Shown: positions 1 to 12,759, numbered from the stretch's first letter. The stretch: DNA of 64,000 nt from Mercurialis annua (GCF_937616625.2 NC_065572.1:70616653-70680652); one strand, 5' to 3'. The notes: generated by a model from the sequence alone, not told the origin. Translations and numbers: made by a program.

Positions 1-2381
1 TTGCCCCCTCTTATGAGCAGAGGAGTACACTACTGGTACTGAATCACTGGATCAACATTGTGTTCTGTCTGCTGCGTAAAACGACATCTCATGGTGTCCT
101 TAAAGAGCAACTTTTAGCAAAAATTCAACTGCTGGATTTTAGGTGAAGATAAGATTGGCATATACACCCCAAATAATATGTGGCTAAGCCTAACTTGCTG
201 CTCTAAATTTTTTGTCCCCATATCTTTAGTCAAGCCGAACAAAAATATAATTTGAATTTTAAAATTTAAATTGGATATGTATATAAAAAAAATTAAACAC
301 ATAAATTGTCATGAATTATAATGTATTTTTAATTCGATAATATGATATATAAACTTCCCTTTTTTTCTATTTGAATTATTAAATGAAAGTTTGGTTAATC
401 GGGTGATGATGTGGAACGTCATAATTTAAAAATATAAGACAGGTGTTAGTCATATTTTTCTATAAGTGATTGAAATTAATTTTAATGAAAGATTTCTGTT
501 GAAATTGCAAATATATCATGGTACTTGATTTGGTTTAGGCTTTGGGTTACATTTAATCCTAAAAAGGTTACAATCTTGACAATATGCAATTGTTTTTAAT
601 TAGGAATTTGCACATTGTATTAGATTTGTACAAGAAAATGTATTATTGGCAATTTGAAAGTATAAAATGAAAAATATTTTTTTTGAAAACAATAATTAAT
701 TGAATTTCTATGCAATGCAATGATGGGCAGGGCAAGAGCAATTTCTGATGATGTAAAAAATAGAATCACGGGGTTTGCAAGAAGAAAATTAAAGGCAATT
801 TCTTAATTTACCATTTGCAATCAATCTTCATTCATTGTGGTCCTTTTCTCCACTTGCTTCCTCTTTCTACACTTTTGATTCAACAAAATTATGCTAATAA
901 TTAGAGGGAGTAGAATCATATACTACTATTCAAAATGTTTGACATTTTATAACTTTAAAAAAAATTGAAATTAAATTATTTTGAAGTATTTTTAGTTTTT
1001 GATTGAAAAAATATATTTTTTACTTCTTGCATATAAAAATTTAAAATTATTATGTTTACATACAACATGCTACAAGTATAATCTTTGATTATTATATGGA
1101 TCCCATTATTAACAAAATTATTAACGGCATTAATTGAAGGGCTAATTTGTTCAATTTGTTTGAATTTAAGGTGATTTTTATACTTTTATTTTTATAGGAG
1201 TTTAAATATATTATTTGAAAATAGTTTGGGGGCAGACAGGCAAGTTAAGGGAGTGATTGGGTATTAGGTGCGGTGAAGTAAAAGGACTCACGAGATGCTT
1301 GGGATATTAATAGTTCAATTTATCCTCCTCTTCTTCTACTTTGATTTTTCTTCTTTACTGCTAAATCTCAAATTTCAATTCTTTTCATTTGAGCCCACAT
1401 TCAAACAATTTAATTATATACATTTTGAATTTCATTTTTGAGCGCTCAAAACACATAACATAAATACAAACTTTAAAATAAGTAATCATAATAAACAACA
1501 ATTATATCAATGTAATTTTTACTTTAGAAAAAATTTATATATAGAGATGATCGAAGTAACCTATCTATTTCGGTAAAATTCAGTTGTAAAATGAAAATAA
1601 GCAAATTTTATTAATTAATGGAATGGCATAGTGGATTTCAATTTATTTAAATTGGTATAATTAATTCTGGCTTAATAAAATTTGCTTATTGTTTTTGCAG
1701 TTAAACAAAGAGGAAAAATTGCTCACCTTTAAATGCATATAAAGACAAAAAGATAATTGGTGATTATTTTAGCAGTAAAACAAAGAAGATAGTGTTTTAT
1801 TATGAATATGACATTTGGTAATGAGGACCACAAATTAATAAATATAGCATGTCAATACATAGCACAGACAATCCTAAGTTATATGTAGTCGTTTTCTAAG
1901 GGCATTTGCTGTTTCTGGGGTTTAATTACATTTTGGATGAATATATATATATATATATATCAACTATTTGTAATGAAATAATTCATTACATTAGAGGCTG
2001 AAATAAATTATTTATCATAGAAAATTCGAAGTTACTTTGGTGTTGATGTATTCTTTTAATCATTTAGAAAGAGATATTATTAGCATTTGCTGGAGAATTT
2101 TATCTCACGATCTTAATAGAGTATTGTTTAACAAATTTAGATAAAAACGGTGACTATACAATTGATGATGATAATATAAATAAAATAACTTATTTTATGA
2201 TAAATAAAGTACCATTAATTATTTGCAAAATGCAATTACACAATATAAGTAAATTATTCAAGTACAAAATCATTTATGTACCAAATTTATTAATAATAAT
2301 AAATATATAAAAAGTAATATAAAATAAAATTAAAAGGATTTTTTTTTTATTTTTTAAAATATAAATTATATTAACAAATTG

Positions 2382-2421
<40 letters not shown>

Positions 2422-3270
2422 ACTACAAAACTACCCTAAAACATCACTTAATTTACAAATTTACGTATTTAGTCAAAAAATATCTAAAATTTAAAAAACT
2501 TTATGTAATTTACGTACCTTTTTAAACTATAAAAAATACATTTTTGATAAATTATCAATACATCTCTAATACTGTATGTAAAAGTGAAAATTTATTTTAT
2601 ATTTTTGCAAATTTTTTAGATATTAAATGTAAACTTTTTGAGAAGTACGTATTTTTATAATTTTTTCTGTTTTTTATATTTTCCCATATTTCAAATGATA
2701 AAATAAATTGCCAATTAAAATTTAATTGAAGAAAAATAATAAAAATACTATAAATCTAACGACACCAAAAATCTTCTTCTGCTTTTTCTTCTTTAGATTT
2801 TCAGTAAATAATTTGCTACTTATTTTTTTTAACTTTTTAGAATGCTTTATTTTTAATTCTTTATTTCTAATTTGCTTTAATTATACTTCAAAAACCTTTA
2901 TAAACTAAGAAATTCCAACACACAACCCCAAAAAAAATTATACTAAATCTTTTGAACCAACCATAAATCTAAACATATATATTAAAAGAAACTTTTAAAA
3001 GTACATATCATAAAACGACATCGTCCTCTACCTTTTTTATATATATAGAACTATAAAAAATTGATCTTGTTATTTTCATCAATAAAATAAAGAACTATTT
3101 GTAGTTACTGGTTAGGACTAAGTTTAGAAAGTTGCATGAAATTGAGGTTAAGTGGACCTAATGAGATGCCTATCCTTACAAAACAAAAACGTAAGCCAAA
3201 CTCACTACTTCTACTCATTACTGTAACGTTCAAACAGATGTCATAAACCCACCATTTTTTTCTTTCTTTC
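1..3270. other. AT-rich intergenic DNA upstream of the ICE1-like gene
   Basis: No gene is supported here. The first ~110 bases are less AT-rich than what follows and could be the tail of a neighbouring transcript, but no domain can be recognised. The rest is AT-rich with scattered poly-A/T runs. Two (AT)n microsatellites lie near 1941-1961 and 2384-2417. The last ~1 kb before 3270 is presumably the distal promoter of the bHLH gene. Confidence 0.5.
2384..2417. repeat. (AT)n microsatellite
   Basis: An uninterrupted run of alternating A and T of just over 30 bases. A shorter one of about 20 bases lies near 1941-1961. Such runs are usually length-variable between individuals. Confidence 0.85.
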
Positions 3271-3283
3271 TTTACCTCTCTAC

Positions 3284-3293
3284 CTCTTATAAG
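3284..3293 (+). promoter_or_regulatory. Putative TATA element of the ICE1-like gene
   Basis: A CTTATAAG stretch lies about 115 bases upstream of the start codon, flanked by CT-rich tracts of the kind common around plant transcription start sites. A start roughly 30 bases downstream would give a leader of about 90 bases. Position and composition are the only support. Confidence 0.4.
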
Positions 3294-3405
3294 TTCCCCT
3301 TTTCTTTATGCAAACGTCCCTTTTCTCTTCTGTTTTCTTTTCCCTTCACTTTCCAGACAACCAAACAATAAAAGCAACTCATAACAGAATTTTCCAGAAC
3401 CAAAA

Positions 3406-6403
3406 ATGCTGTCCGGACTAAATGACACCGTTTGGATTCAAGATAATAGTAATCACAACAATAATAAACAAGAACATAGCAGCAAAGAAGATAATAGCAT
3501 GGCCTCTCTCTCTACATTCAAGTCCATGCTCGAGGTTGAAGATGACTGGTATGCTTCTAACACTACTTCAGCTTTCCAAAACCACCATGACATTACATTT
3601 TCACCTAATCTTGGTGACCCTGATAATCTTTTACTTCACTCGGTTGATTCATCCTCGTCTTGCTCACCAAATTCTTCAGTTTTTAACAATCTTGACCCCT
3701 CTCAAGTCCACTACTTTATGCACCCAAAACCTAGTTTATCCTCACTTCTTAATGTAGTTCCTAGTACCAACAACAATTCTTTAGATGTTCATGGCTTTGA
3801 TTTGGGTGAGATTGGTTTTTTTCAAAACCAGTCAGTGACTACAGTGCCAAATGTGTCATCTTTAATGAATAGAGGTGGTGGGATTTTGGAGAATTTTAGT
3901 GATTTAGCCTCAAATAATCAGATTAGTAGCTCTAATTTCTGTTCTGATCCGCCTTTTTCGACTACCCGTATGCTTCAATTGCCTGAAAATGGCTCTGGGT
4001 TTACAGGGTTTAGGGGTTTTGACGAGGGTTCAGGGAATTCTTTGTTGTTGAATAGGTCTAATAAGTTATTAAGGCCTCTTGAAACGTACCCTTCAATGGG
4101 TGCACAGCCTACTTTGTTTCAAAAGAGAGCAGCTTTGAGGAAGAATTTAGGTGATAGCCCTGGAAATTTAGGGTCTTTGAGTGGGATTGAGATAGATAAA
4201 GGTAAGAGGGAAATGACTCTAATGGGTGAAGAGAATGAGAGAAAAAGAAAATTTAGTATTGATGATACTTTTGATGATGTTAGTATTGATGGGTCAGGTT
4301 TTAATTATGATTCTGATGATTTTACTGAGAATACTAAGATGGAGGAGATTGGTAAAAATGGTGGAAATAGCTCAAATGCTAATAGTAGTATTACTGGCGG
4401 CCTTGGCGGCGGCGGCGGCGGCGGTGATCAGAAGGGGAAGAAGAAGGGCCTTCCTGCTAAGAATTTGATGGCCGAAAGGCGGCGGCGGAAGAAGCTTAAT
4501 GATAGGTTATACATGTTGAGATCTGTTGTGCCAAAAATAAGCAAGGTGAGAAATTTCCTTTTCACTATTTTCTTGTGAATTCGAGTATATGTTATGTTGT
4601 GTTTAACTACTGCTGCATTTTTTTAGATATGGGAAAAATTCTTACAATCATTCAGCATGTGTAAGATGATGATGAGAGTGTTTTTTCTTAGTTCTTTTGT
4701 CGTTTGAAATTTGTGATAATAAATAATATAGTTACATTAATGTCTTTCACATGGACACTGTACACTGCTTTACTTCCACACACCATAATTTATTGGTCCG
4801 CTAGCATAGATAAAATACTATAGTAAACTTGTGGCATGACAAACTCAGTTCATCTTGTTTCTACAATTTAATCTTTCATTGGAGGAATATATCTTATTGT
4901 TTTGGATTCTATTTGTATATACTTTGCCTGTTATGTGATTGAAGTACAATGTTTCTAAAGGTTCTAAGTTGTTCACAGTATTCTTCCATTAGGTGATTTG
5001 CTTGCTCGTTACATCTATGCGTATTATTAGCGATGAGAATTTGTATCATTGTTACTAGATATAGCTGTTTTTCAGTTTATATTAGGAAAGCTCTTTGAGC
5101 CTTCAAAATTAGATCTGAAATACAGATGATATATGATAACTCAGTTTCAATTTCAAAGGGTCAAAATCTTCTCAGTCGATGGAAATATAATATTGCACCA
5201 ATTCTATTTCCTAGGTTTCATAGCTTAGAAATACAACAGATGGCCTAATCTGCTAGAAGTTGCATCATAGAGAATGCTTAATGTACTAAACTGCTATAAG
5301 ACCAACTTGTTTAGTACTCAATGTGACTAATTGTTCATGATTTCTCGAAACCTAGCCTAAAATGAAATGTCATGACTCTTCAGAGTTCAGGCCAAGCCCC
5401 TAAATAAACAATTTGGAGCTTTAGAGCTTATCATGTGTTGCATATACATTGTATGGTGGGAGTAATACTAATTGTGCTGACAGATGGATAGGGCGTCAAT
5501 CCTTGGGGATGCGATTGAGTACTTGAAGGAACTTTTGCAAAGGATCAACGACCTCCACAATGAATTGGAGTCAACTCCCCCTGGCTCTTCATTGACGCCC
5601 ACGACAAGCTTTCACCCGTTGACACCCACTCCGTCAGCCCTGCCTAGCCGTATCAAAGATAAGATTTGTGCCAGCTCATTGCCCAGTCCAAATGGTCAAC
5701 CAGCAAGGGTAATTTTTCTTTCCTCTGAGATTTTATTAATGCCTCTAGCTTGTCTGTTCTATTTTTAACATTGTGATCCTTAGCTTTTGCTCCTCAAATG
5801 CTTGAGGAGGTCTTTATACGGGGTCCTTGGAGAACTTCTGAAACTATTTTTCTGCCATATTCACTCTAGTCCAAATAACAGTGAACTACATCAAATTTGG
5901 TTCTTATCAAGCAAACACTGCACAAAAAAACCATGCTAATGGGAACTTGTCGAATCTCGTAACCCAATTGTGTGTTCTTTTCTTGTGGATATGCATTTAT
6001 CTTTATTGAAATAGTTAAGAAAAAATATAATTCGTGAAATTTTGCCTTGTGTGATAATAATAGGTCGAAGTCAGAGTGAGAGAAGGACGAGCAGTAAACA
6101 TACATATGTTTTGCAGTCGCAGACCCGGCCTCCTGCTGTCCACCATGAGGGCTATGGACAATCTAGGCCTTGACATTCAACAAGCTGTCATAAGCTGTTT
6201 CAACGGTTTTGCCATGGATATCTTCCGAGCTGAGGTAGGTTTGCATTCATTCCTTACTAGTCAAGCATGCAGTCTGAATATTTGTCTATAGGCTGATGTA
6301 TTTCTTGTTGATATTCCAGCAATGCAAAGAAGGGCAAGATGTGCATCCAGAACAGATTAAAGCAGTACTCCTCGACTCGGCCGGCTTCCATGGTATGATA
6401 TAA
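3406..6403 (+). CDS. ICE1: ICE1/SCREAM-type bHLH transcription factor
   Basis: Nuclear MYC-like bHLH activator. In Arabidopsis, ICE1/SCRM drives CBF cold-response genes and partners SPEECHLESS, MUTE and FAMA in stomatal development. I read four exons: 3406-4545, 5484-5708, 6064-6234 and 6320-6403, all with GT-AG borders and all phase 0, giving 539 residues (Arabidopsis ICE1 is about 494). The N-terminal half is Ser/Asn-rich. Residues about 239-245 hold the QKRAALR motif; its Arg241 matches the residue hit in the ice1-1 allele. A poly-Gly run coded by a GGC repeat (about 4396-4425) precedes the basic region ([20 protein letters not shown]), with helix 2 in exon 2 ([20 protein letters not shown]). 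Exon 3 encodes the C-terminal ACT-like domain ([16 protein letters not shown]). The SP and TP phosphosite motifs (PLTPTP, LPSPNG) are kept, but the SUMO-acceptor motif is altered to IKDK. The gene converges on ARF2. Identity to the ICE1/SCRM2 clade is secure; which of the two is less so. Confidence 0.93.
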
Positions 6404-8253
6404 CAGTCGCTCACTCTGAAATCGGACAGAAAAATCATCGAGCAACATTATATATTTTCTAATGCTAAGAGGCCATTGGTGATTTCAACTAAATAGTAAT
6501 AGTTTTGCTTCCTTTTTTAATTTTTGAACTGTATTAATTATAGTAGTTTGCCATCTATAGTTGTTCGGAAGGATCAGAAATCTGTAATTTTCTATGAGGT
6601 TTTAGCATCAAAATTATATACGTGTCTTTTTAAAGCTTGTGAAATATGTGTCAAATAGCATGATACACAGGCAAAGAGGCCTTGCACGATTAGAAACAAT
6701 CCAGAATTGAATTGTTCCTAGTACTAAGTTGAAGCACTTAAATATCAATTAATCACTTAAGTTATTAATTGATCAACATTTAATTTTGATCAATGAATTC
6801 AAACGTTGATTATGTAATTCGTTCTAGTTAAACATATGAAGTCCAATCAATAGAAACTAATATAATCAAATAGACTATTGATGGGACCAATATATACTTG
6901 AGTTCGTAGATGGATGCTCTTAGTTATGATGTCGATAGAAATACAAGTTGAAATGTCAATACAAATACAAAAGCCAAATCAATTGCATCTTCAGACTGAT
7001 TCAAATCAAGAATAGTTCGTTTTGTCCGCTGATTTTTGGCTACTCCTTGCTGTGGAGTTTCGGAGCGAAAGGTCTATTGACTTTCATAGTCAATGCTTAG
7101 TTTGACCTCATCATCTCTGGTCTCCAACTTAGATCAAAAACACGGTTTTTGACTTGAGATTTTTAGACAGAGACTTGAAGCTTGAGCAATAGGGAAGTGA
7201 CTATATCCATTGCATATCCAACTTATTGCTTTGTCCTCGTCAGTGTAGATTTGTCCAATTTGATTTGGTCCTCACAGTTGCAACGGCTTTTGTCTCATGT
7301 ATCACACATTACATCCTGTCTTGCACTAATACTCTTAGGTTGAGTATAGAAGTAACCAACTTCGTATCCGAACCAGCATATCCCTCAAAGCCCCATAATC
7401 AGAAACAAATAAAGCAAATCTTTTTTGCTACAAGGGGTCCCAACCAGCCACATTCAATTATTTGGATTCAATCTCACTACCACATATCTTACCAAAGCTC
7501 TATAGTACAATAACTTCATAAGTGGGCACAAGCTCAATGTGACTTCCCACCAGAGAGAACAGCTAATATGTACTAAAATTTCAAATAATATCAAAACATA
7601 ATGTTATGATCATAAGATAGAGTACAGCTATATATTATTCATAACCAAGACAAATTACTTGCAGCTCTGCACCCGACAATGAAGATCCCACAATTAAGGA
7701 AGACAATAAATATGAAAAATGAACGTTAGAAGATCGTGACCTGCCCAAAAAAACCCATTAAAACGATGTATGAACTTACTTACATCAGAAGGTGGGGGAG
7801 GTGAAGCTAAAACAGCTATGTACAAGGTGATGGGGGTTTAAAATAACTAAGAGAAGGGCTGCAATTGCCCTTGCTCGGCATAGAAGGGGAGTATAGAATA
7901 TATATAACATATATATATGTATAAATGGACACCATACAATACTATCTCCATGAAGCATGTCCAAAATTGGGTAATATCATTCTTGCCGTCTATTTAGAGA
8001 TGCCAATAAGTTTGCCATCTTATATAGAACTTCCACATCTCAAACTTTTCAACTGATATGGACTATTAATATCATCCTTCCCAGCTTCCTCTAACAGACC
8101 TGAGGCAAGAATAATTACTCATCAGATTTATACATCTAATAGAAAGTAAGAGTAGCAAAGGACCGTTCCAAAATCATTCACCAGACATAATTATCTCAAA
8201 ATTTATTCGGATATCCAGAAATTACCTAGAATCCAGAGGCAAACCTAATAATT
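6404..8253. other. Convergent intergenic region between ICE1-like and ARF2 genes
   Basis: These 1.85 kb must hold the 3' untranslated regions of both converging genes. A 95-codon open frame at 7226-7513 (+) has no recognisable domain and is treated as chance. The segment nearest ARF2 (about 7600-8253) is likely ARF2 3' UTR. No repeat element with clear termini was seen. Confidence 0.5.
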
Positions 8254-11200
8254 CTAAGTGCTATGCGTCGTGGGAAGTGGTACGCGTTTGGCTTCTTTTG
8301 CATCTGTACCCTCCATATCCAATAGACTTTCATCACCCTTGGAATTCAAGGTCCCGGGATTCATCTTTTGTACCTCCTCCCTTGTATAGATGAAAATCTT
8401 TCGAACCATGCTCACAAATTCCCTGATTAACACATAAAAAGCCATCAATAACAAAGAGAACCAAACCATAAATAATTAAGTCTAATCAAAATGCCAAAAA
8501 GTACATACTGCCAGGGATCATCTCCAACAAGCATCATATCACCCTCATCGTCGGTATACACAATCAGCCAGTTCTTTCTCGGAGCCATTAATTCGCCATC
8601 AAACTCAAACAACCGATCCAGCTCGGCAATCAACTCATCATAATTGTTGAACTTGGTAAGATCAACAGACCTGCCAAGTGCAATCCCCTGTTTGTGAACC
8701 TAAGAGTATAAACAATTTTAGCACGAATTTCCCCAACTAAAAACATTGATGCCATACAATGACAAACATATGCAAGTAACAGAAATACCTTTGTACAACT
8801 CCTCGTTGAACCATTTTGAGCTTTGCTTTGAATATCCCTCGTCTGCAAGTGACCAGATTGAATTTGTTTCTCATTTTCATTCTCTTCAGCTACTTTAGAC
8901 CCCTTGGATTGTTCTGACCTTTGATCAGATTCCACAGAACGAAGTTGGTGACTCTGAGGATGAGCATGACTTGGCTCATTTAACATGTTTCTATGCGATG
9001 TTGCCTGCTCTGGTGAAACAGGATTGCTAAACAGGGGAATACCAAATAGCTTACAGTTTCCATCTGTAGATTTCCCAATATCATGTTCTTGAACCATTAC
9101 CGGTTTTTGCGCCAGCTCTCTTGCATGAGTAGAATTATCAAAATGAGATGGTGCGGGGGGAGGCATCAACCAATTTCCATGCGATTGCTCAACTCTATGA
9201 CCATTAAGCACAGGATACTCGCTGAAAGCACTGCATCTGATATTTCCTCGTGCTTGATAAGGTAGATCACGACCTTGTACCGGAACCTTTGTATTAGATT
9301 CTGATAACTTGAGTGACAGACCTGATGACATCAAGGACCATGGGCTGGCAAGTAAATTAAACTTGCCTTCATGACCTAATATGAGTTTCCTACCAGCAGC
9401 TGCTGCAGATTGATCTATAAAGGGTGAACCAAACCCATGAGATGTATCGGCATTTGACCCAAAGCCTGCTAGCAAATCCGTGTATGTTGGTTCGGGCCTC
9501 CCTGAGGGAAACCAACTCTCTGATCCATGTCTTCTTGAAGCAGATACCACATCAATCTTCTCATCTTCCATGGGTGGCCACATTACAGACTTTTCAGCAG
9601 TATCAGATTCATTGCTCTCCGCGAAATTGCCTCTCAAGGTCGAATATTCTTGACCTTGCAAGACCCTTGAATATCCAGTAGGGGGAGGGTCTATGGTTAC
9701 TTTGGATGAACCTAGCCCATTCAACAGATCAAGGTGAATCAGACCGCATTCTATCTAACATAAGACATTAGATAACCATACATGAAAAACGGCTTAATAC
9801 ATAGTTTGACCCCTGAACCTGTACCCTTTTACCCATCTAACCTCTAAACTTAACGTCTCACTTATCGAACCTCTGAATTTGTTAAATAATCCGATTTGAC
9901 CCCTGAACTTGATAAATATGTAAATATTGAACCCTTCGTGTCCACCTGTCACTTGAAACATTCTAGAAGAAATTGTGTACGGAGGGGTTCAATGTTTACG
10001 TATTTATCAAGTTCGGGGGTCAAATCGGGTTATTTAACAAGTTCAGGGGTTCGATAGGTGAGACGTTAAGTTTGGAGGTTAGATGGGTAAAAGGGTACAA
10101 GTTCAGGGGTCAAACTATGTATTAAGCCCATGAAAAACAGATGCAAGTGATACATGTGCCTGTACCTTCTCTAGTAAGAACTGACGAGTCGGGGGATGAA
10201 GGCACCATGTTGGATCGAGGCCTTTTAGGTCTAGGAACTGGTAGGGGATTCAGTGCAGGAGGAGCCAGAGCAGGCTCGATACTCCATGGTGAAACTCTCT
10301 CAGGACGAGGAATGGTAGAAGTTTCATCCCACCTCACCTAAAAATGCATTAGGTAAGACTCTTTGGCATTTCCAAATAAAAGTAGCAAAAAAAATAATGA
10401 CAAGAATACTACCTTGAGTGACCTCCATTTAGATTCTCGCCACCTTTTGGGATCAGCATCTTCAATTCCAACAATTGTGCCAGTAAATCTACAATAAGAA
10501 TATGAGCAACTACTGAGTTTACAAAGGAAAAGTGCAGGTAGAAGATAGAAGAATGACAGAGCAACTCCCAACAAAACCCAAAAAGCAGAAACCACACCTT
10601 TGCTCAGGAGCTTCTTCTCCTTCAAATCTCATCTTAAACCTCATCCCAATGGAATAATTGTTCTTGACAGACTCCATATATCGATCATATGGAACAATAA
10701 ACTCAGCTGGGCTTGTTCTGTAACAGCAAATTTTTTAGAGCATTTAGTTGCAAAAACAAATGGAATTACCTATTCAAATGAATTGCATAAACCGCATACC
10801 TTGGTTTATAATAAACAGTAAACATGGTTCCTGTGGAGATAGCATGCCACGCTGTAGCAAGAACACCCAAATGCATGCTGTGACTAGATATGACAGATGA
10901 CGGAACATTACCCTGCTGCCTCATGGCTCGTCTAACACCAACTCGGAGTTCTCCATTCTCACCTCTACAAGTTGCATCCCAAAATAACATTTACTCATCC
11001 ATAAGCAAAAACCAAATAAACATTAAGATAGAAATTTAACTATAACAGAAGCTAACCTTAGAAAGATAAACGCATCACCGGCAACAAGCCTTTTGGAACT
11101 AACAAACACGCTCCATCCACTTTGAAGCAAGTGCCTCCGTGGTTGACCTATCAGAAAATTAGTGTGAGATAATAATGAATACAAATGCTTAAGAAATGCA

Positions 11201-12491
11201 TCCCTTTCTTTTTAACTGTAATTACAAATTAATACATTAAGTGGAGACTATCATGAGAATGCCATCATTACCCCTGAAGATATGCCGAAAACGCCACTCG
11301 TTTGTATGCAAATCCTTAGCAACCAGTTCCTGCGTTGGAGGCTGTCTTGACATATCCTATATTATGAACCAAACAAGAAAATGCCAAGTTAGAACGAGGA
11401 TTATCTATAGCAATCATTATCAAAGAAGTGCAAAGAATTTGCTGGTTACCAGAAAAACTGATACTAACCAGAGGCGGCAGACATTCATCGGCATGTCGCC
11501 TGAGCACAGAAAAACCACCATGGGTGCTGGTATCCGAGGCAGTCAAGGTTTTACAAAATGAATGAACATGAAACCGCGGTGGCACAGGTGGAGGATGATC
11601 GTTCTTCGCCGAATTCTCATCTTGCTAAAACATAAATAATCAAATCACTGAAATCCAAATTCCAACAAAAAACGTAACTAAATGTCTAAATCTCACTTAC
11701 GTTGGGTACAGGAATCAAAGTAATTTGTGCAAACACCTCATCAGTATCTGGTTCAGCCTACAATCATAAAACCCCAAGTTAAATTCATATACAAAACAAT
11801 CTCTCGAACAAAAAAAAGTTAAAATTTGCAGATCAGCTTTACCTTCAAATGGACGTTTATCACCCGACACAAGATCTTCGAAGGAAGATCATAAACTGGC
11901 ATCTGCTGGTCCGCTACCTGATTTGTCGACGCCTCCACCTATAATTCATTTAAAACCAACCAAATTAACCAAAAAAAATAACTCTATAAAATCATATGTT
12001 TAAGCTTTCATCAGCAGCCAGAAATTTCTTAGCAAATTAGCTTACGGACGAAAATAACGTCATCGTTTTGTTATTTCACAGCAGTTTAGAGTGAAAATTC
12101 TGGAAAACAACAGTAGACAAACCTGCTCTATGTGTCCTTGAGGAAAGTAAAAAACGAGCTCTTCGTCACGAGGAACGGTGACTAAAGGACCAGCACAAGC
12201 ATTCCACAGCTCTGTATAAAGAGCCTTCTCCGCGTCTGCACCGCACGCGCCGCCACAGAAGTAGAAAACACAATAAAATCAGATCACCTAAAATTCAACA
12301 AAAAAAATATCAACAGAGATTGTTTCTGTACCTTTAGGAGAAACCGGACGAGACGAATGACCTTTTTGCCCTTCCATGGCGACGTTAGTCTCAGTGTAAC
12401 TAGAAGAGAAGCTATCTCCTCCTCCTACCCTTACGTTATTATTATTTCCTTTTATTGAAATCTCTGAAGAATCCATAAAATCTCCCTTCAT
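8254..12491 (-). CDS. ARF2: Auxin response factor 2 (ARF2)
   Basis: Nuclear B3-family repressor that binds auxin-response elements and restrains cell growth and seed size. I read 14 coding exons (in transcript order): 12491-12332, 12235-12123, 11938-11843, 11757-11701, 11624-11469, 11356-11272, 11147-11057, 10964-10800, 10717-10598, 10488-10413, 10337-10166, 9711-8789, 8699-8509, 8422-8254. All have GT-AG borders and compatible phases, giving 857 residues (Arabidopsis ARF2: 859). Domains: B3 at about 158-265 ([20 protein letters not shown]), the Auxin_resp domain at about 285-370, a middle region with the repression motif LSLKL at about 562-566, and a C-terminal PB1 domain at about 739-825 with the acidic face [14 protein letters not shown]. 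Two in-frame ATGs, 12491 and 12476, are possible; the second aligns with the Arabidopsis start. A 338-bp MITE sits in the intron after exon 11. Very close resemblance to ARF2 across its whole length makes the call firm. Confidence 0.95.
9647..9667 (-). promoter_or_regulatory. tasiR-ARF target site in ARF2
   Basis: The + strand here reads TTCTTGACCTTGCAAGACCC followed by T, which matches TAS3-derived tasiR-ARF apart from one C-for-T that becomes a G:U wobble when paired with the mRNA. It lies in the large exon 12 and encodes RVLQGQE (residues about 446-452), the location of the site in ARF2 of other plants. The known consequence is AGO1 slicing of ARF2, ARF3 and ARF4 mRNAs. Function here is inferred from the match and the conserved position. 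Confidence 0.85.
9791..10128. mobile_element. Mutator-like MITE in ARF2 intron 11
   Basis: A 338-bp near-palindrome with termini GGCTTAATACATAGTTTGAC and its inverse, flanked by a perfect 10-bp duplication CATGAAAAAC (9781-9790 and 10129-10138). Long inverted arms run inward from both ends, so the transcribed intron could fold as a hairpin. No coding capacity. The duplication length and GGCTTAAT tips fit a non-autonomous Mutator-like element. Confidence 0.9.
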
Positions 12492-12510
12492 TAAATTAAA
12501 CTCTCTGTAA

Positions 12511-12528
12511 TCACCTCAGATCTCTCAT
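12511..12528 (-). promoter_or_regulatory. Short uORF in the ARF2 leader
   Basis: ATG at 12528 starts a frame of five sense codons ending in TGA, 20 bases before the first main ATG. A second small uORF (nine codons, ATG 12720 to TAG 12691) lies further upstream. Both matter only if the transcript starts upstream of them, which the sequence does not show. uORFs are known to dampen translation of several Arabidopsis ARF mRNAs. Confidence 0.45.
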
Positions 12529-12579
12529 TTCTAGTAAAAAAAACTTCAAAAACAATCACTAATTCTTGTTTAAAACTTT

Positions 12580-12740
12580 AAATTTTTCTTTAATACTTCA
12601 GCAAGCTTCACCAACACACTCTCTGGTTCTATCTGTTTGCTTTCTCTCTCTAGTTTTCTCCAACTTTTATTTTGTGCTCTCTCTCTCTATCTATCTTCTT
12701 GTCTCTCTCTTCTCTATCATTCTTGTCTGTGTGAGGAGAC
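12580..12740 (-). other. Purine-rich (GA) tract in the probable ARF2 5' leader
   Basis: On the ARF2 sense strand this region is dominated by GAGAGA repeats, typical of plant core-promoter and 5' UTR DNA. No clear TATA box was found further upstream; the start of transcription is undetermined. Confidence 0.4.
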
Positions 12741-12759
12741 GAGGGTCTTAACCATAGTA

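Noticed and set aside
1..110. Possible end of a neighbouring coding region at the window edge
   Set aside because: Too short and without recognisable sequence; could equally be 3' UTR or intergenic.
2400..2700. Weak inverted similarity suggesting a MITE upstream of ICE1
   Set aside because: Arms are too diverged and no duplication flanks them.
3308..3423. Possible uORF upstream of the ICE1-like start, overlapping it out of frame
   Set aside because: Its ATG lies only ~20 bases after the putative TATA element, so it is probably outside the transcript.
7226..7513. 95-codon open frame between ICE1-like and ARF2 genes
   Set aside because: No domain, no splice partners, composition like the surrounding non-coding DNA, and it lies where two 3' UTRs must fit.
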